Source: Megaustenia siamemsis (Eukaryota > Mollusca > Gastropoda > Stylommatophora > Ariophantidae). Taken from it: 64,000 nucleotides of DNA. The position numbers and the translations under genes are program-made. Every line of letters begins with the position of its first letter. Positions within the stretch are counted from its first letter, which is position 1. The notes beneath the pieces are model-generated. The model did no database searches and was not told where the DNA came from. It saw nothing but the letters and a program-made list of their open reading frames with translations. Positions 55,001 through 64,000 of this stretch are shown here, piece after piece. The stretch lies in assembly GCA_032433765.1 (NCBI GenBank), contig JAVIAB010000124.1, forward strand, positions 79,521,465 to 79,585,464, given 5' to 3'.

Positions 55001-57060
55001 AACTTCTGAGGCGATAATCAGCGAATCAATTGAGAGGAAGAGATATGTTTACAGCACTCGGAAAAAATGACAAATAATCAACAACTGAAAAAAAAACCAA
55101 GAATAATATATGGTCCGAAGCAGGATCGAACCCGTACTCAGTGGCACAGCGCCTTGCCACGAAAAGCCAAACGTTAGGGAACACTGCCAACTCAGCTAAC
55201 TAAAAAATTAGCCAATTATTGGCGATGTCTTTCACGCAGGTTTTCTCATGACTATAGCATAGGGTTGTGATCACAACTCGGGAATAAATTGTGTATCTGT
55301 ATTTTCCAACTAAGACAAGTATCTCCAGAAAAGGGTAGGGCTGAATACTTGCATTGCAGACAAACATTTAGGACGAAACAGCACGAATAGTAGTTTCCAG
55401 TGGTTTAGACTGGAGACAATTAATAATAAATGAATATTATTATGTGTTCGTAACAGTATGCTATAGTCACGAATACACATACGTGAAAGACGTAGCAATG
55501 ATAGCAACTTTTGTAGGTAGCCTAGTTGGCCATGTGCTCTAGCGTTTGTTTCTCGCGGCAAGGCGCTGTATCAAAGAGTATGTATTCGATCCTGCTTAGG
55601 GCTCTCTATTGTTCTTTGTTCTTTTGTTGTTAATTATTTGTGATTTTTTTCCGAGTGTTATAAATTTACTTTTTCCAATTAAATGATTGGCTGATCTATC
55701 GCCCCGGAAGTTTCCCTCATAAAACTATTTATTTACTTGTCTCCCGGAGTTGGCTCATTTCGCATTGGCAGTTCGACACAATCTGAACACAATTTGAACA
55801 CAGTCTGAACACAATCTGAACACAGCCTGAACACTGTCTGAACACAGCCTGAACACAAACTGAACACAGTCTGAACACAACTTGAACACTGTCTGAACAC
55901 AGCCTGAACTGTCTGAACACAGCATGGACACAGTCTGAACACAAACTGAACACAATCTGAGCACAATCTGAACACAGTCTGAGAACAACCAGAACACAGT
56001 CTGAGCACATTCTGAATAAAGCCGGAACACATTCTGAACACAGTCTGAACACAGCCTGAACATGGCCTGAACACATTCTGAACACATTCTGAACACAGCC
56101 TGAACACATTCTGAACACAGCATGAACACAGCTTGAACACAGCCTGAACACAGTCTGAACACAGTCTGAAAACAGCCTGAACACATTCTGAACACAGCTT
56201 GAACACATTCTGAACACAACCTGAACACATTCTGAACACAGCCTGAACACATTCTGAACATAGCCTGAATACATTCTGAACACATTCTGAACACAGCCTG
56301 AACACATTCTGAACATAGCCTGAATACATTCTGAACACATTCTGAACACAGCCTGAACACATTCTGAACACAGCCTGAACACATTCTGAACACAGCCTGA
56401 ACACATTCTGAACACAGCCTGAACACATTCTGAACACAGCCTGAACACAGCCTGAACACATTCTGAACACATTCTGAACATAGCCTGAACACAGCATGAA
56501 CACAGTCTGAACACAGAATGAACCCATCTTTGGGAAGCGCTAGATAGAACGATTCTCCAACACCTTTACCGTGGCCCCCAAGAAGTCATTATCTCACGTT
56601 ACCGGATAACCTGCTCTGGTGTTTCAGCAAAGTGTGCGAGCGCGTCATATTCAACAAACGATGAACTCAAAAATGCGATACGAGCAGCCTTCCAGAAAGT
56701 GACTTAAGAATGTTGATTAGCACGAACAAGACAACTTGTCAACACATTCAGCTATGCAGATACAACAGAGGAACAAGTCATGGCATTTTGGGGTCCTATG
56801 AGGTATGAATCAATTCAGAACGACATATAGAGACAACATATGAAATTGATTGCTCATTTGGAAAGACAGCCAAGAGGTTCTATACCATTCAAAACATATA
56901 CTAAAAGAGGAGATGGGAAAAGAGCCCGCGGTAGACGCAGAGTAAGATGGATTGACACAGCTCGATAAATGCTGCAACAACAACTAACTGTGAATGGTTG
57001 AGTCTTCTAGAAAGGCAAAACTTGGCCTTTGCATCTCTCTCGACACCCGAGGAGGTAGTG

Positions 57061-57114
<54 letters not shown>

Positions 57115-59012
57115 TATGTTTCACCATTTAATATACATACATGGGTATATGGCCTTGTGCACACGCTGTATTCCTATATATATTTAATATTTATTTACGA
57201 ATTATTTATCCAAAACTATCTATCTATCTAGTGTCCTTTCGAGCCGAAGACGGCACATAGGGCAGAACCACAATCTCAAAAACAGAAACCTTGCGTGCCA
57301 AAATGGCACATATTGCAGAGATCACTGCTCTAAAATCTATGGCGCTGTTTCCATAACAATACTTTTTACAATGACAGCTTGTCAAGCCATCGATCAATCT
57401 CCTTAGTCGCCTCGTAAGAGACATGCCTGGAAGGTCACAGTGTCACTATTCTTTACTTCCCTCATAATGAGGCCCCGGTAACACACAGGAAATCCAAAAC
57501 TACAGCACAATTAAAGAAAGACAAGCGAGATTGTTGGGGCATTTTAAAAGACAGAACAGCTTACTAAAAGTAATCTTGGAAGGGAAAATATAAGGTAAAA
57601 GAGACCAGACGCAGGACAAGATTGACATGGACATCATCATCATCAAGTGCCGGGCCTGCTGGCGTAGGTGATCATGTCTCTCCACAGCTTTCGATCTCGA
57701 CAGTTATTTATCATTTCTGTTGTTGACCTTTTGTCAAGCCATTATCTTAAGCTGTCTGGTATTTTTTCTCTTTGCTTCCCTCTATCTCTTCGTCCCTAAA
57801 TTTTTCCAGTTGTACAATATATTCCAGTTGTTCTCTTCTCATTACATGGCCAAAAAATGATGATTGTTTCTTCATAATATTGGAAATTAGCTCTCTTTTT
57901 ACCTTTGACCTCTTTCAGAACATTTTCATTACTTTTCGTAGCTGTCCATGGTATTCTCAACATCCTTCTGTAAAACCAGTTGACATAGACAAGTAACATC
58001 AAAAGTTGAACAAGTCGGCATATGACAACCTGCACTATCAGACAGAGCGGAATGACGCTCCATGGTAGCCAACCTTCGATGCGGAGACGGCACTCAATGA
58101 ATGAATTTATCCAAAAGGACGTCTTAAAAAAAGATGATAAGGCGGAATATTAGAAACTATCGCAAACTTGACTGCGTTAGAAATCAACTAAAAGGCAAAA
58201 GACCCTTAGACTAACTTTCTACTCAATGCTCAATGGCTAATGCACAGGGGAAGAAGAAAGAAGAAAAAAGAATTCTTTTTTTTTCAATTTTACCTTTTTA
58301 ATTTTGTATTAAATATACGATTTTTGTATTTATCTGTTTAATTTTTTGGCTGTTTAATGTTTCATTAATATGTGATTGTTTAATAATTATCTAAGACATT
58401 TTTTTTTGTCTGACTGATATTCAGGTGAAGACAATTTTCACAAATAAACTGGTCACTACAATTGTCGTCTTCATCTTTGCATTCGTCATCGGGAACATAA
58501 TGCCTGTGTTCTACGTCACCAGAATTGCTGAGAGGTTTTCTACTTTCCGAAACAAAACAATTCTTGGATTGGCTTTCACTAAGGATCGAGTCATTGTGGA
58601 ATCCGTAGTGTTTGCTATTAATAGTTTCTTTGTCCAGTTAGGAACATTTGTTATGATTATTGTGTGTACTAACATACTAGTTATTAAATTGAGACAGACG
58701 AGAAAATGGCGGCAGTCTTCAACAGTTCAAGGAAGTGTCGATAACACGGGTTTCCGTGACCAGAAGGTTACAAAAATGGTGGTCACGATCTCCACTTTGT
58801 TTATTATTTCATTTATCCCTGTTTGCCTTATCATGGTTGCTATGATTATGGAGCCGGAGTTATCGATAGAAGGAAGCTGTAACAATTTATTTATTTCTAT
58901 TTCTGGTGTCTGCTTTGTCCTTGAATCAACAAATTCAGCAGTGAACATATTTATCTACTATCAGATGAGTAGTAAGTTTAGGGCGACATTTCTGAAATTG
59001 TTCCGTTGTTGA
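50307..59012 (+). CDS. Chemosensory-type class A GPCR, three exons, frameshift in exon 2
   Basis: Seven-helix receptor resembling gastropod chemosensory receptors. Exon 1 50,307-50,541: N-terminus with NIS glycosylation site, TM1 (ITVFGVVANVINIICFIKQG). Exon 2 52,632-52,845: TM2 with LAASDLCSLVTLIW (conserved Asp), extracellular loop, then after a one-base shift near 52,751-52,760 FTRVTGCITAFITLERCLCV (TM3, ERC in place of DRY). Exon 3 58,425-59,012: TM4-TM7, including KVTKMVVTISTLFIISFIPV (TM6) and NSAVNIFIYYQMSSKFR (TM7, NPxxY variant), stop at 59,010-59,012. Donors GTAAGG and GTAAGA and acceptors tttttag and attcag are good, and phases match except for the shift. Predicted length is about 345 residues, normal for the family. 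The shift is either a disabling mutation or a sequencing error. Ligand unknown. Confidence 0.85.
51660..51925 (+). mobile_element. LINE (L2w) 3' end with GATA-repeat tail
   Basis: Frame WYKRGRPREALRRTLIREAR, AAGISSLNEIELLAQKRDKW, RDLITYL stop (51,811-51,813), then GTAGACCAAGATACTCC-type tail on the same strand: TATCTTGGTCTACGCCCTAT, GGGCCGGCTATGGCTCGAAA and ATAGATAGATAGATAG. In GPCR intron 1. Confidence 0.85.
51978..52012. repeat. (TA)n microsatellite
   Basis: About 17 TA units in GPCR intron 1. Confidence 0.9.
52632..52845 (+). pseudogene. GPCR exon 2 (TM2-TM3) with frameshift
   Basis: 214 nt, where 215 (or 212) would keep phase. The first frame reads GLAASDLCSLVTLIWSNICF to VQYLTG and then meets a stop (ATGTAA). 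The next frame resumes GPHVIFTRVTGCITAFITLE, RCLCVTLPLK and splices in phase to exon 3. One missing or two extra bases near 52,755 explain it. No GT/AG pair nearby would splice the shift out. Confidence 0.8.
52977..53710 (-). mobile_element. LINE (L1w) fragment, RT end to 3' tail
   Basis: The complement from about 53,700 gives TTKMTS, VNEFKYLGTM, DGRCTTEVRC, KMRKILCNPFLTIETRRRFL, KCYVEPVLTYGCELWTIGQQ, WFYRRMLRIPW and KTKRELIFNIRKKQSSFFGH. The 3' tail is GATGACGATGATGATGACC (52,977 side). The best-preserved L1w copy here, but still frameshifted near 53,480. Confidence 0.8.
53728..53816. repeat. 44-bp direct duplication
   Basis: ATCATGATTATATTCCACCT with TTTTGG(C/T)AGTGACTTTGGA, two copies, one mismatch. 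Confidence 0.85.
53817..54587. other. Intronic stretch, possible decayed LTR or promoter-like sequence
   Basis: GGCATAAAAAGGCCGC (about 53,849) is TATA-like and TTGTAATATTGAGTTTCAAT lies 190 bp downstream, an arrangement seen in LTRs. No paired LTR or gag/pol was found. No exon recognised. Confidence 0.25.
54588..54992 (-). mobile_element. tRNA-like repeat (type D), copy 1
   Basis: The complement has GTGGCAAAGCGCCATGTCGA then GAGTACGGGTTCGATCCTGC (B box) and a body ending ACTTACCTCTTCC. The upstream body (GATGTCTTTCACGCATGTGT, CGAATAGTTGTTTCCAGTGG) is shared with copy 2. Confidence 0.65.
54993..55442 (-). mobile_element. tRNA-like repeat (type D), copy 2
   Basis: The complement reads TTAGTTAGCTGAGTTGGCAG (A-box region), GTGGCAAGGCGCTGTGCCAC and GAGTACGGGTTCGATCCTGC (B box), then non-tRNA sequence to TATCGCCTCAGAAGTTTCCC. 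Direct repeat of copy 1 at about 80-85 percent by eye. Confidence 0.7.
55443..55722 (+). mobile_element. tRNA-like repeat (type D), copy 3, inverted
   Basis: TAGCCTAGTTGGCCATGTGC (A box), GCGGCAAGGCGCTGTATCAA, GTATTCGATCCTGCTTAGGG (B box), ending GATCTATCGCCCCGGAAGTT. Inverted relative to copies 1 and 2 and directly adjoining copy 2. Confidence 0.7.
55785..56520. repeat. 11-bp minisatellite, about 67 units
   Basis: Alternating ACAGCCTGAAC, ACATTCTGAAC and ACAGTCTGAAC units. The period is 11, so all three frames of the complement translate the same 33-bp/11-residue cycle (CVQNVFRLCSE type), each open for 245-264 codons. Not a gene. Confidence 0.95.
56540..57056 (+). mobile_element. LINE 3' fragment, unassigned group
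   Basis: Frames read LIAHLERQPRGSIPF, KRGDGKRARGRRRVRWIDTA and LLERQNLAFASLSTPEEVVK, matching the general GRRRVRWID-type LINE C-terminus. It runs into the GA repeat. Confidence 0.45.
57060..57112. repeat. (GA)n microsatellite
   Basis: GAGAGA run with one AAAG start. Confidence 0.95.
57219..57449 (-). mobile_element. SINE-like repeat with LINE-type tail (copy 2)
   Basis: Nearly identical to the complement of 37,812-38,043 (about 95 percent by eye): CTATCTATCTAGTGTCCTTT, CGAGCCGAAGACGGCACATA, GTGCCAAAATGGCACATATT, GGCATGTCTCTTACGAGGCG in the complement. Confidence 0.85.
57490..58105 (+). mobile_element. LINE (L4w) 3' fragment split by another LINE
   Basis: The first part (57,490-57,633) reads RLLGHFKRQNSLLKVILEGK. 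The second part (57,992-58,105) reads SKLNKSAYDNLHYQTERND and ends ACGGCACTCAATGAATGAAT. The two parts join across the L1w insertion. Confidence 0.7.
57634..57979 (-). mobile_element. LINE (L1w) 3' fragment nested in L4w
   Basis: TTGACATGGACA (57,622-57,633) and TTGACATAGACA (57,980-57,991) flank it, a 12-bp TSD with one mismatch. The complement has WFYRRMLRIPWTATKSNENV, LKEVKGKKRANFQYYEETII and a 3' GATGATGATGAT tail. Confidence 0.85.
58106..58424. other. AT-rich end of GPCR intron 2
   Basis: No repeat recognised, apart from a possible L3w-like scrap near 58,230 (AAGAAGAAAGAAGAAAAAAG). It supplies the pyrimidine-rich acceptor tract of exon 3. Confidence 0.4.
58425..59012 (+). CDS. GPCR exon 3 (TM4-TM7 and C-terminus)
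   Basis: 195 codons, fully open. TM4 TTIVVFIFAFVIGNIMPVFY; TM5 FFVQLGTFVMIIVCTNILVI; loop RQTRKWRQSS; TM6 and TM7 as in the gene entry; short tail FRATFLKLFRC with a terminal Cys. The frame uses GTG at the exon start as an internal Val; there is no Met before it, so the internal ATGs are not starts. Confidence 0.88.
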   Translation: MKTIFTNKLVTTIVVFIFAFVIGNIMPVFYVTRIAERFSTFRNKTILGLAFTKDRVIVESVVFAINSFFVQLGTFVMIIVCTNILVIKLRQTRKWRQSSTVQGSVDNTGFRDQKVTKMVVTISTLFIISFIPVCLIMVAMIMEPELSIEGSCNNLFISISGVCFVLESTNSAVNIFIYYQMSSKFRATFLKLFRC

Positions 59013-59467
59013 TGTTTGACCTCCCATGATTACCAAGGGTTTTCAACTTTTATGCCAGTTAGGCTGCTTACTTTGCGTTGACATTTTATCAAGCTTTTTC
59101 TATCCTTCCATTAAAATTCTCTTCATCGGTAACATGAGTTTATTTTATTTCTTTTAGTTGGGAATCAGTGAAGAAATGTGTTTATGTTAGCATAATATTA
59201 AAATGCAATCTATTATGCGCACAACGACTGCTCTCATGGATCTCATTTTAATACATACAATTTAGCAACTTTTATTTTAGAACCGACACGTCTTCACTAG
59301 TTACCAAGCCTCTGATTTATATCCCACAATACGTGATACCTGGCGTGTGCCAGGCCGTGGGCTGATGTCGGTCGGCAGTTCACTGTGTATATCAAGATCG
59401 GCGAGAAGCAGGCCCAGAACCTATGGTACCCCCAAGAAATAATGGCCTTCAAACAAACCAAAGAGAT
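59013..59467. other. GPCR 3' flank
   Basis: Probable 3' UTR at first; ATTAAA at 59,110 is a weak poly(A) signal. No further exon seen. Confidence 0.4.
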
Positions 59468-59580
59468 GCGCGTGGCCGTGCGGCTAAAACCACTGTTTCA
59501 CTGGCTGAAAAGCCGGCGTACGGTGTTCGAAACCCGCGGTAGACAGAAAGGAATTTTTCTATCGGGGGTGAAATAAAAAA
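59468..59580 (+). mobile_element. tRNA-like SINE (type E)
   Basis: GCGTGGCCGTGCGGCTAAAA (A box) and CGGTGTTCGAAACCCGCGG (B box) about 52 bases apart, then GTGAAATAAAAAAATCC. It looks like a Leu/Ser-type tRNA head with an A-rich tail. No acceptor stem pairs, so it is not a working tRNA. Confidence 0.6.
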
Positions 59581-60288
59581 ATCCTTAGTCTCATACGTCG
59601 TGGCGACTGCTTGACCAAGCGGCCTTTATCCCTTTGGTTCTATCGTGAGCCCCCCCCCCCCCCACATACACCAGCAATGGTAATATCTGTCGTAAAGATG
59701 TTTTTTTTTAAAAAACTAACCAAAGCAGACTGGAGTTGGCGCTGAACAGACTAGCAAGTTTGGCCAAACAAGTAGGGGTCTAAGAGGGAAGGTAAAACAG
59801 TACCAAAATGTCACGCCGAAGACGTACGTGTCACAGCATGAGCGTAATTGAGCGACACAGCGCATCCCCGCCCACTGAACTGGTTAACGCTGAAGAAGAA
59901 GAAAGAAACTTTCCGCGTGACTTATTATATTTGTAGGCATATCATGTTTTAGAATTTATAGAATATATTTTTCCCTATATTAAACTTGCGTGTTATATAA
60001 AAGAATAATACTGTATACAGAGGTTGTATTCCTGATATAAGTAAATGGGCAACACAACTAAAATATAATGACCAGCGGTAGAGCAATCAATGTCCGCAAA
60101 ACTTGTAGTGTACTCAGGCATGAAATTTGGGCGTTAATGAGAGCTTTATATATATATAGGCAGTATTATAAGCAAAGAAGGATTAACATAGATTGATACC
60201 AAATTAAGAAATTAAGGATGCAGAAAGAAAGAATAGCCTTCATTGCTCTAGGAAACATATGAAATCCATGAAATCCAAAGAAATTAGT
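59581..60288. other. Stretch without a supported gene
   Basis: Contains a run of about 15 C at 59,650 and poly-T at 59,701. Nothing coding recognised. Confidence 0.4.
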
Positions 60289-60535
60289 GGGAGCCGCGAT
60301 AGCTCAGTGGTTAGTGAACTGGACTACAAAGGACATGGGGTAGGGTTCGATCCCAATCGACGGCTTCCGGGTTCACCCAGCCTTAAATGGGTACCGGATT
60401 TTTTTCTGGGAAAGTAAAGCAGCACGGGCGTAATACCGACCACATTACCCCAAAAATCATGTGTGTAAAATATAGGGTCACTAACACCATATTTCCTTAT
60501 ACGCCACTTGGCGTGACGGGGGTACTTTACTTTTC
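60289..60535 (+). mobile_element. tRNA-derived SINE (type A)
   Basis: GGGAGCCGCGATAGCTCAGT, GGGTAGGGTTCGATCCCAAT, GGGTTCACCCAGCCTTAAAT and CTTGGCGTGACGGGGGTACT. Possible AAAGAAAT duplication at about 60,277 and 60,552. Closest to the 26,983 copy. Confidence 0.85.
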
Positions 60536-60689
60536 TTAAACTACAATATAAAGAAATACAAATTTGCAACTCCAATGTTAAGCCAGTCCTATTTCAATTG
60601 AATAAAGAACTCACGATCGTGGTAACAAGATCACATCAACAATAACAGCCTACTGCAAAAACGCCCTCCATACATGCTCACCAGAACAC

Positions 60690-62270
60690 CATAAAAAAAC
60701 GCTCTTTATAACACCAGCTTAGTCTTTCTGCAAAAACGTTCTTCGTAGCACCGGCTTACCATGCTGCAAAAACGTCCTTCATAACACCAGCTTACCATGC
60801 TGCAAAAACGTCCTTCATAACACCAGCTTACCATGCTGCAAAAACGTCCTTCATAACACCAGCTTACCATGCTGCAAAAACGTCCTTCATAACACCGGCT
60901 TACGATGATGCAAAAACATCCTTCATAACACCAGCTTACCATGCTGCAAAAACATCCTTCATAACACCAGCTTACCATGCTGCAAAAACATCCTTCATAA
61001 CACCAGCTTACCATGATGCAAAAACATCCTTCATAACACCAGCTTACCATGCTGCAAAAACATCCTTCATAACACCAGCTTACCATGATGCAAAAACATC
61101 CTTCATAACACCAGCTTACCATGCTGCAAAAACATCCTTCATAACACCAGCTTACCATGTTGCAAAACATCCTTCATAACACCAGCTTACCATGCTGCAA
61201 AAACATCCTTCATAACACCAGCTTACCATGATGCAAAACATCCTTCATAACACCAGCTTACCATGCTGCAAAAACATCCTTCATAACACCAGCTTACCAT
61301 GATGCAAAACATCCTTCATAACACCAGCTTACCATGCTGCAAAAACATCCTTCATAACACGAGCTTACCATGCTGCAAAAACATCCTTCATAACACCAGC
61401 TTACCATGTTGCAAAACATCCTTCATAACACCAGCTTACCATGCTGCAAAAACATCCTTCATAACACCGCTTACCATGCTACAAAAACATCCTTCATAGC
61501 CATGCTGCAAAAACATCCTTCATAACACTAGCTTACCATGCTGCAAAAACATCCTTCACAACACCAGCTTACCATGCTGCAAAAACATCCTTCATAACAC
61601 TAGCTTACCATGCTGCAAAAACATCCTTCATAACACCAGCCTAACCTGTTGCAAAGACATCCTTCATAACACCGGCTTACCATGCTGCAAAAACGTCCTT
61701 CATAACACCAGCTTAGCTTGTTGCAAAAACGTCCTTCATAACACCAGCTTACCATGCTGCAAAAACATCCTTCATAACACCAGCTTACCATGCTGCAAAA
61801 ACATCCTTCTTAACACCAGCTTACCATGCTGCAAAAACATCCTTCATAACACCAGCTTACCATGATGCAAAAACATCCTTCATAACAATAGCTTACCATG
61901 ATGCAAAAACGTACTTCATAACACCAGCTTAGCTTGTTGCAAAAACGCCCTTCATAACACCAGCTTACCATGCTGCAAAAACATCCTTCATAATACCAGC
62001 TTACCATGCTGCAAAAACATCCTTCATAACACCAGCTTACCATGCTGCAAAAACATCCTTCATAACACCAGCTTACCATGCTGCAAAAACATCCTTCATA
62101 ACACCAGCTTAACATGCTGCAAAAACATCCTTCATAACACCGGCTTACCATGCTACAAAAACATCCTTCATAACACCAGCTTACCATGATGCAAAAACAT
62201 CCTTCATAACACCAGCTTACCATGCTGCAAAAACATCCTTCATAACACCTACTTAACTTATTGCAAAAAT
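60690..62270. repeat. 36-bp minisatellite, about 44 copies
   Basis: Unit ACCAGCTTACCATGCTGCAA then AAACATCCTTCATAAC, with variants (GCAAAACATCC, a one-base deletion; CGTCC; GATGC). 36 bp is 12 codons, so the complement shows VSWCYEGCFCSM cycles; one-base deletions around 61,160-61,500 break the frame. Diverged units continue to about 62,460, right up to the second transposon. Confidence 0.95.
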
Positions 62271-62472
62271 ATCAAAGCTCTCTATAACACCAGTTTAGTC
62301 CACTGCAAAAATGTCCTCCATAACATAATATTAGCCTATGACCATAAAGTACTACAGAACACCAGCCTAGCCTGCTTAAAAAACGCTTTCTATAACGCCA
62401 GCTTTAGAACAACTGCAGAAACGTCATCCATAACATCAGCTGAGACTGCTGCAAAGAAAAAAAACGTTCTTA

Positions 62473-64000
62473 TAGGTCGTCTCAAAATATTTTGAAGGTG
62501 TTTAAAATTCCATATCTCTGCAACCAATTGATTGATAATGCTGAAATTTTGCATATGGTCTTGTGATTTTTTGGTCCCAAGAAGTACATTCATTTCCTCA
62601 CCAACAAACGTATAGTTTTAAATATTCTTTATTTGAAGTATACAAATTTAAGGCATTTTGGTCAAACCATATATTTGGAGGAATTACCGCTTCATATGAG
62701 TGAGCACCCACGGACTTGTCATCTTGAACGTAATGCGCGCCAATTTCCCTGTTTTAAGCACTAAAAAACACATAAAACGCGTCATAGTTATAATTTTATA
62801 TCCGGTGCATCCCATTTCCTGTCGTTTTGTTGTGATTTATGTGCAACGGCGTATCCTAATTATTGGGTAATTTCGTTAAATTTGTGATCTGTTAGTCAAT
62901 GGGTATAAAAGTAAAGTTCCTTACATTGCAATCAGTGGCAATAAAGGTGTATAAATATTTTTGCATAGAAGCTAAGCGTGGAAAACTGTATCGAAGCAGC
63001 TCAAAGCCAGAAAAGAGAACTATTCACGCATTGGGTATAAGCAAACGCTTTTTCAAACAAGTGCTTAAAGCTAACGGAGTGTCCAGTTCAATCAAGACTA
63101 GGACGCTAGGAAGAAAGAAAGTAGTAGATAGTTTTGACAAGGAAGTGATTAGAAGAGCAATTTGTAAAATGTTCGATTCCAAAGAAACTGTGACTTTAAG
63201 AAAACTGAAAATTCGACTGAGAGCAGAAAATGACATTGTTGTGTCGAAAACAACATTATGGAGAACTGTTAGAAGCATCGGTTTTACGTTTAGAAAGTAC
63301 GATAGTGGTAGAAATGTCATCTGCGAGAAGCCGCACTTAGTTTCTATGAGGAGTAAATATTTACGTGAAGTACGGGAAATGCGTAACCAAGGTTATGATA
63401 TTGTATTTCTAGATGAATCTTGGATAAATTCTCACCACACAAGTGCAAAGGAATGGCAGTTATCAGATGGAAGTATTAAAAGATGTGTACCCACTGGAAA
63501 AGGACAGCGTATTATAATGGCACATGCATGGCAGCCGAAAAGAAGGGTTGGTGAAAAATGCAGAACTTATATTCACCTCTAATTATACTGACAACAGGGA
63601 CTATCACACCGAGATGAATGGCCATATATTTAGAGAGTGGATTGAAAATACTCTTCTTCCAATTCTAGACAGACCATCCTGTCTGGTAATGGACAACGCG
63701 TCGTACCACAACGCTGTGGCAGAAGAAGACAAAATTCCTACATCTACCAGTACAAAAGATGTTATAAAGATTTGGCTAAGAAAGGAAGGAATTCCATTTA
63801 ACGAGGGATTTTTGAAACCTGAATTACTGTCACTTGTTAAGAGATCGCAAAAGACCAAAGTATTCCAAATAGACAAAATCATTCAACAGCATGGTCATAC
63901 GTGCTTGAGACTGCCCCCTTATCATCCACAATTAAACCCCATTGAACTCGTTTGGGCAAAAATTAAAGGGCAGGTGGCAGCTGAGAATACAAGTTTTAAA
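62473..64000 (+). mobile_element. Second long-spacing Tc1/mariner-like transposon, cut by the window end
   Basis: Starts TAGGTCGTCTCAAAATATTT after a TA at 62,471. The first 90 bases resemble the left inverted repeat of the 33,626 element (..CATATCTCTGCAACC.., ..GAAATTTTGCATATGG). The right end lies beyond the window. Protein similarity to copy 1 is only about 60 percent by eye, so the two belong to different lineages of one family. Confidence 0.8.
62899..64000 (+). pseudogene. DDE transposase, frameshifted, 3' end outside the window
   Basis: 62,899-63,582 is open: LGISKRFFKQVLKANG, VTLRKLKIRLRAEN, SKTTLWRTVRSIGFTFRKYD, and FLDESWINSHH (first Asp). The frame is lost near 63,530-63,560. The next part reads NRDYHTEMNGHIFREWIENT, CLVMDNASYHNAVAEED (second Asp retained), PTSTSTKDVIKIWLRKEG and LPPYHPQLNPIELVWAKIKG (Glu), again with 83 residues between second Asp and Glu. 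So this copy keeps the whole triad but not the frame, the reverse of the copy at 33,999. Confidence 0.85.

Noticed and set aside
60706..62223. Cys-rich ORFs (SWCYEGCFC cycles) that look like secreted peptides
   Set aside because: 36-bp array; frames break at one-base deletions and there is no signal peptide.

Overview
The window is animal nuclear DNA, most likely from a mollusc and probably a gastropod. The evidence is intron-split genes with GT/AG splice sites, a chemosensory-type class A GPCR of the kind expanded in gastropods, many 5'-truncated LINE copies, tRNA-like SINEs, DNA-transposon remnants, and very large coding-like minisatellites. The taxon is an inference. There are no operons, CRISPR arrays or prokaryotic features. 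Only three host genes can be supported, all on the + strand, and together they occupy under 2 kb of coding sequence.

Layout. 1-6.8 kb: the last three coding exons of a COX20-like gene (mitochondrial cytochrome c oxidase assembly), with introns full of LINE and SINE debris. 6.9-12.3 kb: a broken BED/hAT transposase and LINE 3' ends. 12.4-26.6 kb: several copies of a roughly 1-kb non-autonomous retroposon (called element X here), and the last two exons of a gene resembling TEX43/SPMIP10, a sperm microtubule inner protein. 27-35.7 kb: SINEs, LINE 3' ends, two MITE-like elements with target-site duplications (TSDs), and a complete 2.1-kb Tc1/mariner-like transposon whose DDE triad has an unusually long second spacing. 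35.8-49.5 kb: a minisatellite-rich block (21-, 37-, 12-, about 27- and 42-bp units) with more LINEs and element X copies between. 50.3-59.0 kb: a three-exon GPCR with a frameshift in exon 2; its introns hold LINE fragments, three tRNA-like repeats and an 11-bp-unit array. 60.3-62.3 kb: SINE and a 36-bp-unit array. 62.47 kb to the end: a second, divergent copy of the long-spacing transposon, frameshifted and cut by the window edge.

The most interesting items are: (1) the transposon family with 83 residues between the second catalytic position and the final Glu, two divergent copies, each beside a minisatellite; (2) element X, which has a fixed 5' end, 12-13 bp TSDs and conserved micro-ORFs; (3) a SINE-like repeat sharing its 3' tail with a LINE family in the same window; (4) minisatellites whose unit lengths keep long frames open, one of which encodes the same 11-residue cycle in all three frames of a strand. 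The long ORFs in the arrays are treated as by-products of repeat periodicity, not as genes.

LINE groups are labelled only for use here: L1w (3' part with a WFYRR-type motif and a GAT-repeat tail), L2w (tail of TATC/GATA repeats), L3w (RNase H plus an EANRRAKD-type C-terminus), L4w (YGAETW-type), L5w (RNase H plus an ECSECNDDD-type end).
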